From contig CASFQA010000003.1 of NCBI GenBank assembly GCA_949296775.1, forward strand, positions 1-47,934: a stretch of DNA of 47,934 nt, in the 5' to 3' direction. Both the position numbers and the translations under genes were made by a program. The notes below the pieces were generated by a model. That model ran no database searches. It saw only the letters and a list, made by a program, of their open reading frames with translations, and was not told the origin of the DNA. Numbering within the stretch: position 1 is the stretch's first letter; the number at the start of each line of letters is the position of its first letter. This document shows positions 32,205 through 41,745 of this stretch, piece after piece. Source of the DNA: an uncultured bacterium. Lineage in GTDB: Bacteria; Bacillota_I; Bacilli_A; RFN20; CAG-826.

Positions 32205-32234
32205 AATCAGGCAAAAACCAACGGAGATATATTT

Positions 32235-32780
32235 ATGGACGCCTACACTAGCGAAGCCGTCAGCAAAATGAACAAGTCGATTGAGTCGCTTAAAGGCTCA
32301 TTGGCTAAGTTACGGTCCGGCCGGGCCAACCCGGCGATGCTCGATGGCATCAAATGCGATTATTATGGGGAGAAGATGGACATCAGCGCCCTTTGCTCCA
32401 TCCAAATGCCGGAGCCGCGCCAACTCTATGTCAAGCCGTATTCCCGGGAAGACATCAAGAGCATCGCCGCCGCCATCGCCGGGGCCAACCTCGGGATCAA
32501 CCCCCAAACCGAAGCCGATGGGATCCGGATCGTCGTCCCGGCGTTGACCGAGGATATCCGCAAGGACATCGCCAAGAAAGCCAAAGCCTTGGGGGAGGAA
32601 GCGAAGGTATCGATCCGGAATATCCGCCGCGATATCCTCGGCCTCATCAAAGAGGACGATGGCCTCTCCGACGACTATAAGGAACGGGTCGAGGGCGAAA
32701 TCCAGAAAGAAGTCGAATCGGCTAACAAGCAAGTCGACGCCATCATCGCCGACAAAACCAAAGAAATCATGACCATCTGA
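32235..32780 (+). CDS. frr: Ribosome recycling factor
   Basis: 181 residues, typical. SKMNKSIESLKGSLAKLRSG and RANPAMLDGIKCDYYG open the family; the hinge-proximal VPALTEDIRKDIAKKAK and C-terminal GEIQKEVESANKQVD follow. It splits post-termination ribosomes with EF-G. Standard place after pyrH. Confidence 0.97.
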   Translation: MDAYTSEAVSKMNKSIESLKGSLAKLRSGRANPAMLDGIKCDYYGEKMDISALCSIQMPEPRQLYVKPYSREDIKSIAAAIAGANLGINPQTEADGIRIVVPALTEDIRKDIAKKAKALGEEAKVSIRNIRRDILGLIKEDDGLSDDYKERVEGEIQKEVESANKQVDAIIADKTKEIMTI

Positions 32781-32787
32781 TGGTCGG

Positions 32788-32809
32788 GGGACCTTAGGTC
32801 CCCTTTTTA
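32788..32809 (+). terminator. Terminator of frr, upstream of the uppS promoter
   Basis: GGGGACC (32788-32794) pairs with GGTCCCC (32798-32804), then five T's. Confidence 0.9.
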
Positions 32810-32833
32810 TTATTGTCTCAAGAAAGGTATAAT
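32805..32833 (+). promoter_or_regulatory. uppS promoter (leaderless)
   Basis: -10 TATAAT (32828-32833), 10 nt before ATG 32844. A weak -35 TTTTTA (32805-32810) lies in the U-tract of the terminator, at 17-nt spacing. Confidence 0.6.
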
Positions 32834-32843
32834 CGCTTTGTCT

Positions 32844-33572
32844 ATGAAAAGCGAATTCCATTTAAGCAAGCCATTGTCCCATATCGCCTTCATCATGGAT
32901 GGGAACGGACGGTGGGCCAAAAGCCATGGCCTACCCCGTTATTTGGGACACAAGAGGGCTTGCGAACGGCTGATTGATATTTACGACGCTTGCCGGGAAC
33001 AGGGGATCAAGGTCGTTTCCTTTTTCGCCTTCTCGACCGAAAACTGGAATCGTCCGCAGGATGAAATCGATCATCTTATGGATTACCTGGAGGATTTCTT
33101 CCACCGGGAAATCAATTACCTGAGGAAGAACGGGTCGAAGATCATTATTTCCGGCGATTTGTCGAGAATCCGGGAAAAGACCCGAAAAGTCTGCTTGGAA
33201 GCGATCGAGCTGACCAAGGACAATGACGCCAACATCCTTAACGTCTGCCTGAATTACGGCGGGCGCGATGAGATCGTGCGGGCGGCGAAGAGAATCGCCC
33301 TCGATTGCCACGAAGGCCGCCTTGATTTAAAAGACCTCGACGAAAAGCGCTTCGCTTCTTATCTTTATACCGCTTCCTTGCCGGACGTCGATTTGCTTAT
33401 TCGAACCTCGGGGGAGCAGCGGATATCCAATTTCCTTCTCTATGAGATAGCTTACGCCGAGATTATCTTCACCTCGACTAAGTGGCCGGATTTCGACAAA
33501 GAGGCATTGCTTGAATGCTTACGGGAATTCGAAGGGCGCCATCGCCGCTTCGGGGGGCTTGACAATGCCTAA
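32844..33572 (+). CDS. uppS: Undecaprenyl (isoprenyl) diphosphate synthase
   Basis: 242 residues. AFIMDGNGRWAKSHGLPR holds the catalytic Asp and diphosphate-binding loop; then FFAFSTENWNRPQDE, LNYGGRDEI and LLIRTSGEQRISNF. It makes the C55 carrier for wall polymers. ATG 32844 is preferred over TTG 32838; it lies 10 nt after the -10 box. cdsA starts inside its last 8 nt. Confidence 0.96.
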   Translation: MKSEFHLSKPLSHIAFIMDGNGRWAKSHGLPRYLGHKRACERLIDIYDACREQGIKVVSFFAFSTENWNRPQDEIDHLMDYLEDFFHREINYLRKNGSKIIISGDLSRIREKTRKVCLEAIELTKDNDANILNVCLNYGGRDEIVRAAKRIALDCHEGRLDLKDLDEKRFASYLYTASLPDVDLLIRTSGEQRISNFLLYEIAYAEIIFTSTKWPDFDKEALLECLREFEGRHRRFGGLDNA

Positions 33573-34548
33573 CGCGCTGGACGATAAGAAGAAGGCCTCC
33601 CTTAGCAGCCGGCTGATCGTGGCCGCCGTTTTGATCGCCGTCTTCGTCCCCTGTTTGATTTTGGGATCGTATTTTTGGCTGGCCTTCGTCTCGGTGGCCC
33701 TGATCATCGGAACCTATGAATTGCTCCATTGCACCAAACGGGACTATGGATGGTGGGTTTACCTGATCACCTATGTTTTTGTTCTATGTAACGCCTATTG
33801 GTTTCTTCTAAAAGGCAATTACGAGGCGAACGAAGGGATGGATGGGTTCGCCTTCACCCTTAACCCTCCTGGAAGCGGGTTATCTATTTCCGTCTTCGTC
33901 TTGGCATTGGATCTTTTCGCCTATTTCGCTTTGGCGATGTTCGATAAGAAGATCAAGGCCGACGATGTGTTTTACCTTTTCGGGATGGGGCTGCTTTTCG
34001 CTTTGGGGATGCAATCGATGATGGTCGCCCGCTTCCTGCCTTATGGGTATTTCGCCCTTGAGGGGGCGGGTTTTGATTATTACGGTTCGGCCGTCTTCTT
34101 CATTTTCGTGGCCATGGCGACCATCTTCAACGACACCTTTGCCTATTTCGTCGGGATCTTCTTCGGCAAGCATAAGATGATACCGTCCGTCTCTCCCAAC
34201 AAAACATGGGAGGGGTTCTTCGGCGGTTGGCTTTTGGGCGGGGGCTTCACTTTGGCTTTCGCTTTGCTGTCCGATTATTTCGGTTACCCATTGCTGCCGA
34301 GTTTAACGGTCTTCGGCGAGGGATCGCGCTGGTATTTGGTGGTTTTGCTTTCTTTCCTGCTGCCGTTAATAGGGAATCTCGGCGATTTGTCTTTCTCCTA
34401 TATCAAGCGGCATTTCGACACCAAGGATTTTGGAACGATCCTCCGGGCCCACGGGGGCATCCTCGACCGGGTGGATTCCTTCTCCTTCACCATGATATTC
34501 GCCTGTTTGGTGGCCGCGGTTTCCGCTTCAGGATGGGCGATTCTCTAA
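33565..34548 (+). CDS. cdsA: Phosphatidate cytidylyltransferase CdsA
   Basis: 327 residues, larger than Bacillus (269) through a longer N-terminal and middle region. Eight or so TM helices; family motifs NDTFAYFVGIFFGKHKM, SPNKTWEGFFGGW and the C-terminal signature LGDLSFSYIKRHFDTKDFG-G-LDRVDS. It activates phosphatidate to CDP-diacylglycerol. ATG 33565 overlaps uppS; next gene dxr is 2 nt away. Confidence 0.95.
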   Translation: MPNALDDKKKASLSSRLIVAAVLIAVFVPCLILGSYFWLAFVSVALIIGTYELLHCTKRDYGWWVYLITYVFVLCNAYWFLLKGNYEANEGMDGFAFTLNPPGSGLSISVFVLALDLFAYFALAMFDKKIKADDVFYLFGMGLLFALGMQSMMVARFLPYGYFALEGAGFDYYGSAVFFIFVAMATIFNDTFAYFVGIFFGKHKMIPSVSPNKTWEGFFGGWLLGGGFTLAFALLSDYFGYPLLPSLTVFGEGSRWYLVVLLSFLLPLIGNLGDLSFSYIKRHFDTKDFGTILRAHGGILDRVDSFSFTMIFACLVAAVSASGWAIL

Positions 34549-34550
34549 TT

Positions 34551-35708
34551 ATGCGGCAGGTGGTGCTTTTGGGGGCGTCGGGGTCGATTGGGACTCAGAC
34601 GCTCGATATTATTGAAAAACATCCCGATCGTTTTGTTTTAAAAGCGATTTCCGTCGGCCATCAAGTCGATAAAGTCCCTTTGATCCTCAAGCGTTTCCCG
34701 TCGATTGAAAAAGTTTGCGTTATCGAGCTAAAAGACAAAGAAAGACTGCAAAAAGCCTTTCCTTTGCACGAATTTTATTTTGGGGACGAGGGGCTTTTGC
34801 GCCTTATCGACTCGACCAGTTCCGATATGGTGGTCAACGCTTTGGTCGGCTTCGCTGGGGTGGCGCCGACTTTAAGGAGCTTGGAAAAGGACAAAATCCT
34901 TTGCTTGGCCAATAAGGAATCGCTAGTCGTCGCCGGGGAGCTAGTCAACGGGCTTCGCCAAGCCGGTCATGGCCGCTTGATCCCCATCGATTCCGAGCAT
35001 GTCGCCATCGCCAAGCTTTTGGATTACGTCGGCCTCGACCAGGCCGCGGAGATATTGATCACCGCATCCGGGGGGCCTTTCCGGGATCGAAAAAGAGAAG
35101 AGCTCGCCGATATCACCCCTTTGCAGGCGCTCGCCCATCCGACTTGGCGCATGGGGAAGAAGATCTCCATCGATTCGGCCACGATGATGAATAAGGGCTT
35201 CGAGGTTATCGAGGCGGCCTATTTGTTCAACTGGCCGCTGGAGCGGATTAAGATCCTCATCCATCCCGAATCCCACGTCCATTCATTGGTTTTGGGAAAG
35301 GACGGGAAATACTATGCCGATGTCTCCGCCCCCGATATGCACGGGCCGATCGAATACGCCTTGATGGAAAAGGATTACCCGTTCATCCCGGTGATCGAAG
35401 ATCGGCTTTCCGATTACGCCCCTTTCCATTTTCGCCTGTTTGACCCCCAACGTTTTCCGGCCGTCGATTTAGCCTTAAAAGCCTATTCCTCCGGAGGAAA
35501 TGCCGGGGCGATTTTGAATGGGGCGAACGAAGCGGCGGTCTATTCTTTCCTTAACGGGGAATTGCCCTTCTTGCAAATCGAAGAGGCCGTAGGCTATGCT
35601 TTAGCCTCGTTGCCCTTGATAAAGGGCATCGACTACCGAACCTTAAAGGAAACGGACGCGGCGGCCCGGCAAGCGGTGGCTCGCTTCGTCGAAGGGAGCA
35701 AGGATTAA
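34551..35708 (+). CDS. dxr: 1-deoxy-D-xylulose 5-phosphate reductoisomerase
   Basis: 385 residues (Bacillus 383). NADPH motif LLGASGSIGTQTLDIIEKHP; substrate/metal motifs IDSEHVAIAKL, ASGGPFRDR, ISIDSATMMNKGFEVIEA, and SGGNAGAILNGANEAAV. It makes MEP for isoprenoids, so it feeds UppS. ATG 34551 gives the family start; ATG 34533 in the same frame would add six residues overlapping cdsA. Overlaps rseP by one base (TAATG). Confidence 0.96.
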   Translation: MRQVVLLGASGSIGTQTLDIIEKHPDRFVLKAISVGHQVDKVPLILKRFPSIEKVCVIELKDKERLQKAFPLHEFYFGDEGLLRLIDSTSSDMVVNALVGFAGVAPTLRSLEKDKILCLANKESLVVAGELVNGLRQAGHGRLIPIDSEHVAIAKLLDYVGLDQAAEILITASGGPFRDRKREELADITPLQALAHPTWRMGKKISIDSATMMNKGFEVIEAAYLFNWPLERIKILIHPESHVHSLVLGKDGKYYADVSAPDMHGPIEYALMEKDYPFIPVIEDRLSDYAPFHFRLFDPQRFPAVDLALKAYSSGGNAGAILNGANEAAVYSFLNGELPFLQIEEAVGYALASLPLIKGIDYRTLKETDAAARQAVARFVEGSKD

Positions 35709-37069
35709 TGGAAATACTGTTGGCTATTCTTGAGATAATCATCATCCTCGGGGTGTTGATTTCCATCCATGAGGCCGGCCATCTCTCGATGGCTAAGGCC
35801 TTTGGGGTATATTGCTTCGAATATTCGATCGGCTTTGGGCCGGCGATCATTCACCGGAAAAGGAAGAAGGGGGAGACCTATTTCTCGTTAAGGGCGATTC
35901 CGCTTGGCGGTTATGTCTCGATGTATGGCGAGGATGAAGGCGCCCCGGAAGGTTATGATGCCCCCGATCCCTCACGGTCGCTCAACGCCATCGCCAAATG
36001 GAAGAAATGCATCGTTTTGGTGGCCGGCGTCTTCCTCAACTTCGTTTTGGGGTTGGTCCTCATCTTCGTCAGCGATATCGCCTTCCCGCAGTATTACTCA
36101 GCTTATCAAAGCGCGCTCGTCGATGACCCGGAGACCACGGTCCTCTATACCCCGGTTTCCCTTTCCGGGGAGCCGTTATCGGTTTTGGAATCCTACATCG
36201 AGGATCATCCGGAAGACGGCTTTGCGGCCGAGGAGTATTATCTTGACATCCCTTTGATTTTAAACGGCGGGACTTCGGTTTTGCTTTCCGACGAGGTCTA
36301 TATCTCCAACAGTTCGGAACCCTACGTGGCCCTATATACCCCCTCGACTTTATTGAAGAATCACGATCTCGCCTCCTCGATCTCCTTTTACCTCGCGAGC
36401 GAAGAGGTGGGCGAGGACATGAAGGAACAAGGCATCGATCGCCTCCCCGACCCCGAGAAGCTTTCCGCCGGCGAATCCTATTTGGTCTCCAATGCCGATC
36501 CCTCGACGGTCATTACCGTCAATTTGACCATGCTGCCGATCAATGAGGACGGCCTATTCGCGGAAAACCTAGAGAAGCGGGTGACCTTGCCTTTTAAATT
36601 CACGATCGAATCTAGCGAGGACGGGCAGAAGCTGTCCTTGCCGGGTTTTGAGATCCAAGCGATCAAGCAATGGCTCGGCTGGAATGGGGCTTGGCGGCAA
36701 TGGGCGAGCGACGTCCCCGAGGCCTGCGGGGCCATCGTCAAAGGCTTCGCCTCCTTATTCTCCCCCGGCGGCTTCCAGAATCTTTCCGGCATCGTCGGGA
36801 TGACCGCCGCCCTTCCCAACATCCAAGCGACCGGCGGGGTGGCGATGATCTTCTATTTCGCCGGGTTGCTATCGATTAACCTCGCTTTCTTCAATCTTTT
36901 GCCTTTCCCCGGCCTTGACGGATGGGCTTTGTTGGTCACCGTCATCGAAGGGGTCAGCAAGCGCAAAGTGCCGGCCAAAGCCCAAACCATTATGTCGATT
37001 ATCGGGATGGTGTTGCTTTTCGGCTTGATGATCGCCGTCACCGTCAAGGACATCATTCAGCTGTTCTAG
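35708..37069 (+). CDS. rseP: Site-2 protease RseP/RasP (M50), PDZ not evident
   Basis: 453 residues (RasP 422). Zinc motif HEAGH in SIHEAGHLSMAKAFG, TM helices at the N-terminus, ~95-120 and C-terminal, and the third metal ligand motif NLLPFPGLDGW. Cleaves anti-sigma factors or remnant signal peptides in the membrane. The ~220-residue extracytoplasmic part between helices 2 and 3 lacks an obvious PDZ carboxylate loop. Starts in the dxr stop; polC follows 9 nt later. proS, which lies between them in Bacillus, is missing. Confidence 0.93.
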   Translation: MEILLAILEIIIILGVLISIHEAGHLSMAKAFGVYCFEYSIGFGPAIIHRKRKKGETYFSLRAIPLGGYVSMYGEDEGAPEGYDAPDPSRSLNAIAKWKKCIVLVAGVFLNFVLGLVLIFVSDIAFPQYYSAYQSALVDDPETTVLYTPVSLSGEPLSVLESYIEDHPEDGFAAEEYYLDIPLILNGGTSVLLSDEVYISNSSEPYVALYTPSTLLKNHDLASSISFYLASEEVGEDMKEQGIDRLPDPEKLSAGESYLVSNADPSTVITVNLTMLPINEDGLFAENLEKRVTLPFKFTIESSEDGQKLSLPGFEIQAIKQWLGWNGAWRQWASDVPEACGAIVKGFASLFSPGGFQNLSGIVGMTAALPNIQATGGVAMIFYFAGLLSINLAFFNLLPFPGLDGWALLVTVIEGVSKRKVPAKAQTIMSIIGMVLLFGLMIAVTVKDIIQLF

Positions 37070-37078
37070 GAGGGATAT

Positions 37079-40000
37079 ATGGCCAATCGGATGGATCGTT
37101 TCCTAACCTCAATCGGGGTTCCGCGCAGCCTGGGTTTGGATTTGGAATTCGAATTCGTCTCGAAAAACCTTTTCGACCCGAGCCAAATCGATATGGCCAT
37201 CCATAAGCAGACCCCTTGGGATTACGAGTCATTAGCCCGATTCATCGAAGGGCTGGGCCACATCAACTACAAATACTCCATTCGTTTTTCTTATGAAACC
37301 GAGGTCAAAATCGAATCGGCCCGGGAAATCCTCCTCGATTGGGGCAATGACCACCGTTACGGTTTTTCCGACGTCATCGCCAATGGGGCGGAAGAGCTTT
37401 GCCTTTTCTATCGTTCCAGCGACGATGCCCATAGCGGAGACGAATTGAAAGAAGCCCAAGACTTCTTCGCCTTCTTGAATTACCCTTATCGGCTTTCGGT
37501 CATGGTCGAGACCAGCGAAGAAGAGAAAAAGAAGGAAGAGGAAGAACGCTTAAATCGGCTCAAGGAAGCCGAAGCGACCTTCATTAGTCAAAAAAAGGAA
37601 GCCTATCTTCGGGAGAAGATGTGGTCGAAGGGCAATTATCAGGAAGTCGAGAACATCGATAAACTCTATTCGATGGGGGTATGCAACGTCGCCGTCACCG
37701 GAATGGCTTTCGGCAACATCGAAGCCCGGAACTCCAAAGCCGGGAAGATGTTCGCCCGTTTCCAAATCGGCGACGACACCGGCGCCATCTCGGTTCGCCT
37801 TTTCGAAACCCGGGGGGTCGAACCGGAAGACATCGAGGGGTTGGTCGCCAAATCCAACAAAGGGAAAGCCCTTTTCCCCATCAAAGTGTATGGGGCCTTG
37901 CAGGAAGACCGCTTCGATCACGTCCCCGCCATCACCGTCCATAAATTCGAATACCCAGAGGGCATAAAGCTCCGGGAGGACCCTTATCCGCGTAAACGGA
38001 CCGAGCTCCATCTCCACACCAATATGTCGGCCATGGATGGGGTGGCGAGCATCGCCAGCTATGCCTCGGTGGCCAAGAATATGGGGATGTCGGCCATCGG
38101 CGTAACCGACCACGGGGTCGTTCAAAGCTTCCCCGCCGCCCAAACCGCGGGCAAAAAGTACGGCCTTAAGATCGTTTACGGCTGCGAGCTCTACATGATC
38201 GAGGACCGCCAGACCATCATCCTCAATCCCGCCCACCGGCCTTTGAAGGGGGCGCGTTTCTGCGTCTTCGATACCGAGACCACCGGTTTATCGTCCCGTT
38301 ATGACCGCATCATCGAATTCGGCGGGGTCATCGTTGAGGACGGGAAGATCGTCGACCAGTTCAACCAATACTATGATCCGGGCATGCCGATTCCCGAAGA
38401 GGCCACCCGCATCAACCACATCACCGACGACATGGTGAGGGGCAAGCCGAAGATCGAGGATGACCTCGAACGCATTTTATCCTTCTTCGGCGATTGCATT
38501 CTCGTCGCCCATAACGCCACTTTCGATATCGGGATGGTCAACGCCGCGTTATCGAGGAAGGGGCTGCCCCCTTTAACCAATCCGGTCATCGACACCATGC
38601 CGATCTCCCATTATCTATTCCCGGAAGCCGCCCGGCATAGCGAAGGGGCGATGCTGCGGAATTTGGGGCTTGGCAATATCTATTCCGAAGAGGACGCCCA
38701 TGAGGCGGTTTATGACGCGACTGCCCTTAACGAAGGGTGGAAAGAGATTCTTGAGCGGCTGGAAAAGCAGCATCCGAACTTAGTCCACTCCGACCTGGCG
38801 AGCCTTTCCCTTCCCCTCCCTGACCCCGCCGATCCCGATCAGGGGCATTACGAGGCGACGAAAAGAAAATACAACTCCTTCTGCTCCCACCTTCATCCGT
38901 ATCACGCGACCGTTTGGGTCAAGAACAAAGAGGGCTTAAGCGCCTTATACCGATTGGTGACCGAAGCCCATACTTCCTATTTCTCCCGCGTCCCGAAAAC
39001 CCCCAAGCGGCTTTTGGAGCAATATCGGGAGAACCTGATCGTCGGTTCGGCCTGCTTCAACGGGGAAATTTTCGAATTGGCCCAAACCAAATCGGCCGAA
39101 GAATTGAAAAAAGCGATTGGGTTTTACGACGTTATTGAGATTCAACCAATTGAAAATTACTCCTATTTGATCAACATGGGAATCGTCCGTGATCGGGCCC
39201 ATCTACTGGAAATACTCAATGACATAATCATGGCGGCTAGGGAACTTGGCAAGCCGATCATCGCCACCGGGGATTGCCATTACGTGAACCCATCCGACAA
39301 GATCGTCCGCGACGTTTATATCGGGACTAAGACCCCTTCTTTAGGGCTTCATCCCCTTTCCCCGTCCTCCCGGGCGGACAAGCCGGCCTTTGAGAATCCC
39401 GACCAGCATTTACGTTCGACCCAGGAGATGATCGATTCCTTCTCCGCTTGGATCGAGGACAAGGACTTCGTGGAGCAGATCGTCATCGACAACCCGAATA
39501 AAATCGCCGAGGAAGTCGAGGCCTTGGAGCCGGTCGTCGACGATTTGTTCAAGCCTGACGCCAACCTTCCCCATTCCGATCGGATACTCCGGGATATGTG
39601 CGAGAAGAACTTCGAAGACCGTTATTGCGGCAACCCCGATCCCGAGGTTAAATCCCGGATTGAGGAAGTCCATCAGCGACTTGAGAAAGAGCTCAACGGG
39701 ATTATCGGCAACGGTTATTCGGTCACCTACATCATCGCCTCGAAGCTAATCAAAATGGCCCATGATGAGCCCGAGCATTATATCGTCGGTTCCCGGGGCT
39801 CGGTCGGGTCGAGTTTCGTCGCCACCATGGCCGACATAACCGAAGTCAATCCTTTGCCCCCGCATTACCTTTGCCCCCATTGCCATTATTTTGAGTGGGG
39901 CGATGCCAAAACCTACTTGTCCGGTTTCGATTTGCCGGATAAGCAATGCCCCCATTGCGGAGCCACGATGAAAGGCAACGGGCAAAACATCCCCTTCGAG

Positions 40001-41497
40001 ACCTTCCTAGGTTTCCATGCCGATAAGGTTCCGGATATCGACCTGAACTTCGAAGACGAGTCGCAGCATAAAGCCCATAACTACACCAAGATCCTCTTGG
40101 GCGAGCATAACGTCTATCGCTGCGGGACCATCGAAACCGTCGCCGAAAAGACGGCTTTCGGTTACGTGAAAGGATATTTCGAGGACCAAGGGCGTGATTG
40201 CAACGACCCGATTTTCAAAAACTACATCGCTTATCTGGCGGCCCGTTGCCAAGGGGTCAAGCGAACCACCGGCCAGCATCCCGGCGGGATCATCGTCGTC
40301 CCCAGCGACCATTCCCTTTTCGAGTTCACCGCCGTCCAATATCCAGCGAACGACTTGAATTCCGAATGGATGACTACCCATTATGACTTCCATTCGATGC
40401 ACGATGAGTTGCTTAAGCTCGATATCCTGGGCCACGTCGATCCGATGGCCATGCGTTATTATCGGGATTTCACCGGGGTCCCGATCGAATCGATCCCGAT
40501 GAACGATAAGAGGGTTCTTTCCCTTTTCACCTCGCCGAAGGAACTTCATTTAAGCGATAACTTCCTCGGGGTTAAGACCGGGGCGTCGGGCTTACCGGAA
40601 TTCGGGACTGACTTGGCCCAGCGAATGTTGGTGACCGCCAACCCCCAGTGCTTCAATGACCTTCTCATCATCTCGGGCTTGGCCCATGGGACCAACGTCT
40701 GGAGCGGCAACGCCGAAGACCTCATCACTTCCGGCCAGACCGACTTGCATGGGGTTATCGGATGCCGCGACGATATCATGACCTATCTGATCAAGATGGG
40801 GCTCGACCCCTCGATGTCTTTCAAAATCATGGAGGGGGTCCGAAAGGGCAAAGGGCTTAGTAGCGAACAGGAAGCGGCGATGGTCGAGCATAAGGTGCCG
40901 GACTATTACATCGAATCCTGCAAGAAGATCAAATACCTCTTCCCCCGAGGCCACGCGACGGCTTACGTCATGATGGCGGTTCGGGTTGCCTACTTTAAGC
41001 TTTATTATCCTTTGGAATTTTACGCCGTTTTCTTCTCCGTTCGCTGCGACGCCTACGAAATCAAAACGATGATCGATGGGATTGATGCGGTCAAGAAACG
41101 GATTCAGCAGCTGCAGAGCCGGTTTGGCTCGCGCGATAATCCGCTTTCGCCGAAGGAATCCGATATCCTCGATACCTTGAAAATGGCTTTGGAGATGGAA
41201 CAAAGAGGTTTCCATTTCGGCAACATCGATCTTTATAAATCCGATGCCAAATTGTTCCTAACCGACAAAGAGCACGGTTGTCTCATCCCTCCGTTTTCGG
41301 TTTTGGATAACCTCGGGGAATCCGCCGCCCGTTCGGTCGTCGAGGCCCGTAATGACGGAAGGCGGTTCCTATCGAAGGAAAATCTCAAGAAACGAACCAA
41401 ATTGAGCGCGACCAATATCGCCGATTTGGATGCTTTGGGGGTTTTGAAAGGTCTAGGGGAAACCGATCAAGCATCAATATTTGATTTCTTATCTTGA
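37079..41497 (+). CDS. polC: DNA polymerase III alpha subunit, PolC type
   Basis: 1472 residues (Bacillus 1437). N-terminal domain ~1-190; OB fold ~202-285 (NVAVTGMAFGNIEARNSK); PHP part 1 from ~307 (RTELHLHTNMSAMDG); inserted DEDDh proofreading exonuclease ~394-570 (FCVFDTETTGLSSRY; LVAHNATFDIGMVN); second PHP part; then the polymerase core with zinc ligands (CPHCHYF; CPHCGATM), PDIDLNFEDESQHKAH near 984 containing catalytic Asps, RTTGQHPGGIIVVPSDH and HYDFHSMHDELLKLDILGH. It is the main leading-strand replicase of low-G+C Gram-positives. AGGAGGG precedes ATG 37079. Its end overlaps the tRNA-Pro promoter. Confidence 0.97.
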   Translation: MANRMDRFLTSIGVPRSLGLDLEFEFVSKNLFDPSQIDMAIHKQTPWDYESLARFIEGLGHINYKYSIRFSYETEVKIESAREILLDWGNDHRYGFSDVIANGAEELCLFYRSSDDAHSGDELKEAQDFFAFLNYPYRLSVMVETSEEEKKKEEEERLNRLKEAEATFISQKKEAYLREKMWSKGNYQEVENIDKLYSMGVCNVAVTGMAFGNIEARNSKAGKMFARFQIGDDTGAISVRLFETRGVEPEDIEGLVAKSNKGKALFPIKVYGALQEDRFDHVPAITVHKFEYPEGIKLREDPYPRKRTELHLHTNMSAMDGVASIASYASVAKNMGMSAIGVTDHGVVQSFPAAQTAGKKYGLKIVYGCELYMIEDRQTIILNPAHRPLKGARFCVFDTETTGLSSRYDRIIEFGGVIVEDGKIVDQFNQYYDPGMPIPEEATRINHITDDMVRGKPKIEDDLERILSFFGDCILVAHNATFDIGMVNAALSRKGLPPLTNPVIDTMPISHYLFPEAARHSEGAMLRNLGLGNIYSEEDAHEAVYDATALNEGWKEILERLEKQHPNLVHSDLASLSLPLPDPADPDQGHYEATKRKYNSFCSHLHPYHATVWVKNKEGLSALYRLVTEAHTSYFSRVPKTPKRLLEQYRENLIVGSACFNGEIFELAQTKSAEELKKAIGFYDVIEIQPIENYSYLINMGIVRDRAHLLEILNDIIMAARELGKPIIATGDCHYVNPSDKIVRDVYIGTKTPSLGLHPLSPSSRADKPAFENPDQHLRSTQEMIDSFSAWIEDKDFVEQIVIDNPNKIAEEVEALEPVVDDLFKPDANLPHSDRILRDMCEKNFEDRYCGNPDPEVKSRIEEVHQRLEKELNGIIGNGYSVTYIIASKLIKMAHDEPEHYIVGSRGSVGSSFVATMADITEVNPLPPHYLCPHCHYFEWGDAKTYLSGFDLPDKQCPHCGATMKGNGQNIPFETFLGFHADKVPDIDLNFEDESQHKAHNYTKILLGEHNVYRCGTIETVAEKTAFGYVKGYFEDQGRDCNDPIFKNYIAYLAARCQGVKRTTGQHPGGIIVVPSDHSLFEFTAVQYPANDLNSEWMTTHYDFHSMHDELLKLDILGHVDPMAMRYYRDFTGVPIESIPMNDKRVLSLFTSPKELHLSDNFLGVKTGASGLPEFGTDLAQRMLVTANPQCFNDLLIISGLAHGTNVWSGNAEDLITSGQTDLHGVIGCRDDIMTYLIKMGLDPSMSFKIMEGVRKGKGLSSEQEAAMVEHKVPDYYIESCKKIKYLFPRGHATAYVMMAVRVAYFKLYYPLEFYAVFFSVRCDAYEIKTMIDGIDAVKKRIQQLQSRFGSRDNPLSPKESDILDTLKMALEMEQRGFHFGNIDLYKSDAKLFLTDKEHGCLIPPFSVLDNLGESAARSVVEARNDGRRFLSKENLKKRTKLSATNIADLDALGVLKGLGETDQASIFDFLS

Positions 41498-41509
41498 TAA
41501 GGGTATAGT
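41481..41509 (+). promoter_or_regulatory. tRNA-Pro promoter
   Basis: -35 TTGATT (41481-41486), 17-nt spacer, -10 TATAGT (41504-41509). It overlaps the last codons of polC. Confidence 0.75.
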
Positions 41510-41530
41510 GACGTTCGCGCGAATGCGCAT

Positions 41531-41607
41531 CGGGACGTAGCACAGCTTGGTAGTGCGCCTGGTTCGGGACCAGGAGGTCGCGGGTTCGAACCCCGCCGTT
41601 CCGACCA
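41531..41607 (+). tRNA. tRNA-Pro (anticodon CGG)
   Basis: Acceptor CGGGACG pairs with CGTTCCG; anticodon stem CCTGG/CCAGG with loop TTCGGGA gives CGG; T-loop GTTCGAAC is present; CCA is encoded. A terminator follows. Confidence 0.96.
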
Positions 41608-41620
41608 GATGAACAAAGGT

Positions 41621-41643
41621 GCCGATAAAATCGGCATTTTTTT
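41621..41643 (+). terminator. Terminator of tRNA-Pro
   Basis: GCCGAT (41621-41626) pairs with ATCGGC (41630-41635) around AAA, then a T-run. Confidence 0.88.
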
Positions 41644-41650
41644 GTTATGC

Positions 41651-41686
41651 GTAAGACTATTTGTAAGACTATTCGCAAGACTATTT
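41651..41686. repeat. Three tandem 12-bp repeats
   Basis: Units start at 41651, 41663 and 41675 with consensus G(T/C)AAGACTATT(T/C). They lie between tRNA-Pro and the recombinase remnant, where arm-type integrase binding sites would be expected. Confidence 0.75.
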
Positions 41687-41745
41687 TTTGCGACGGCAAC
41701 TTAAAAAAACCTCCGAAATCGGAGGCGGGGAGATGGGTTGCAAAC

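Noticed and set aside
41651-41686. CRISPR array
   Set aside because: Units are 12 bp and directly adjacent without spacers; no cas genes in the window.
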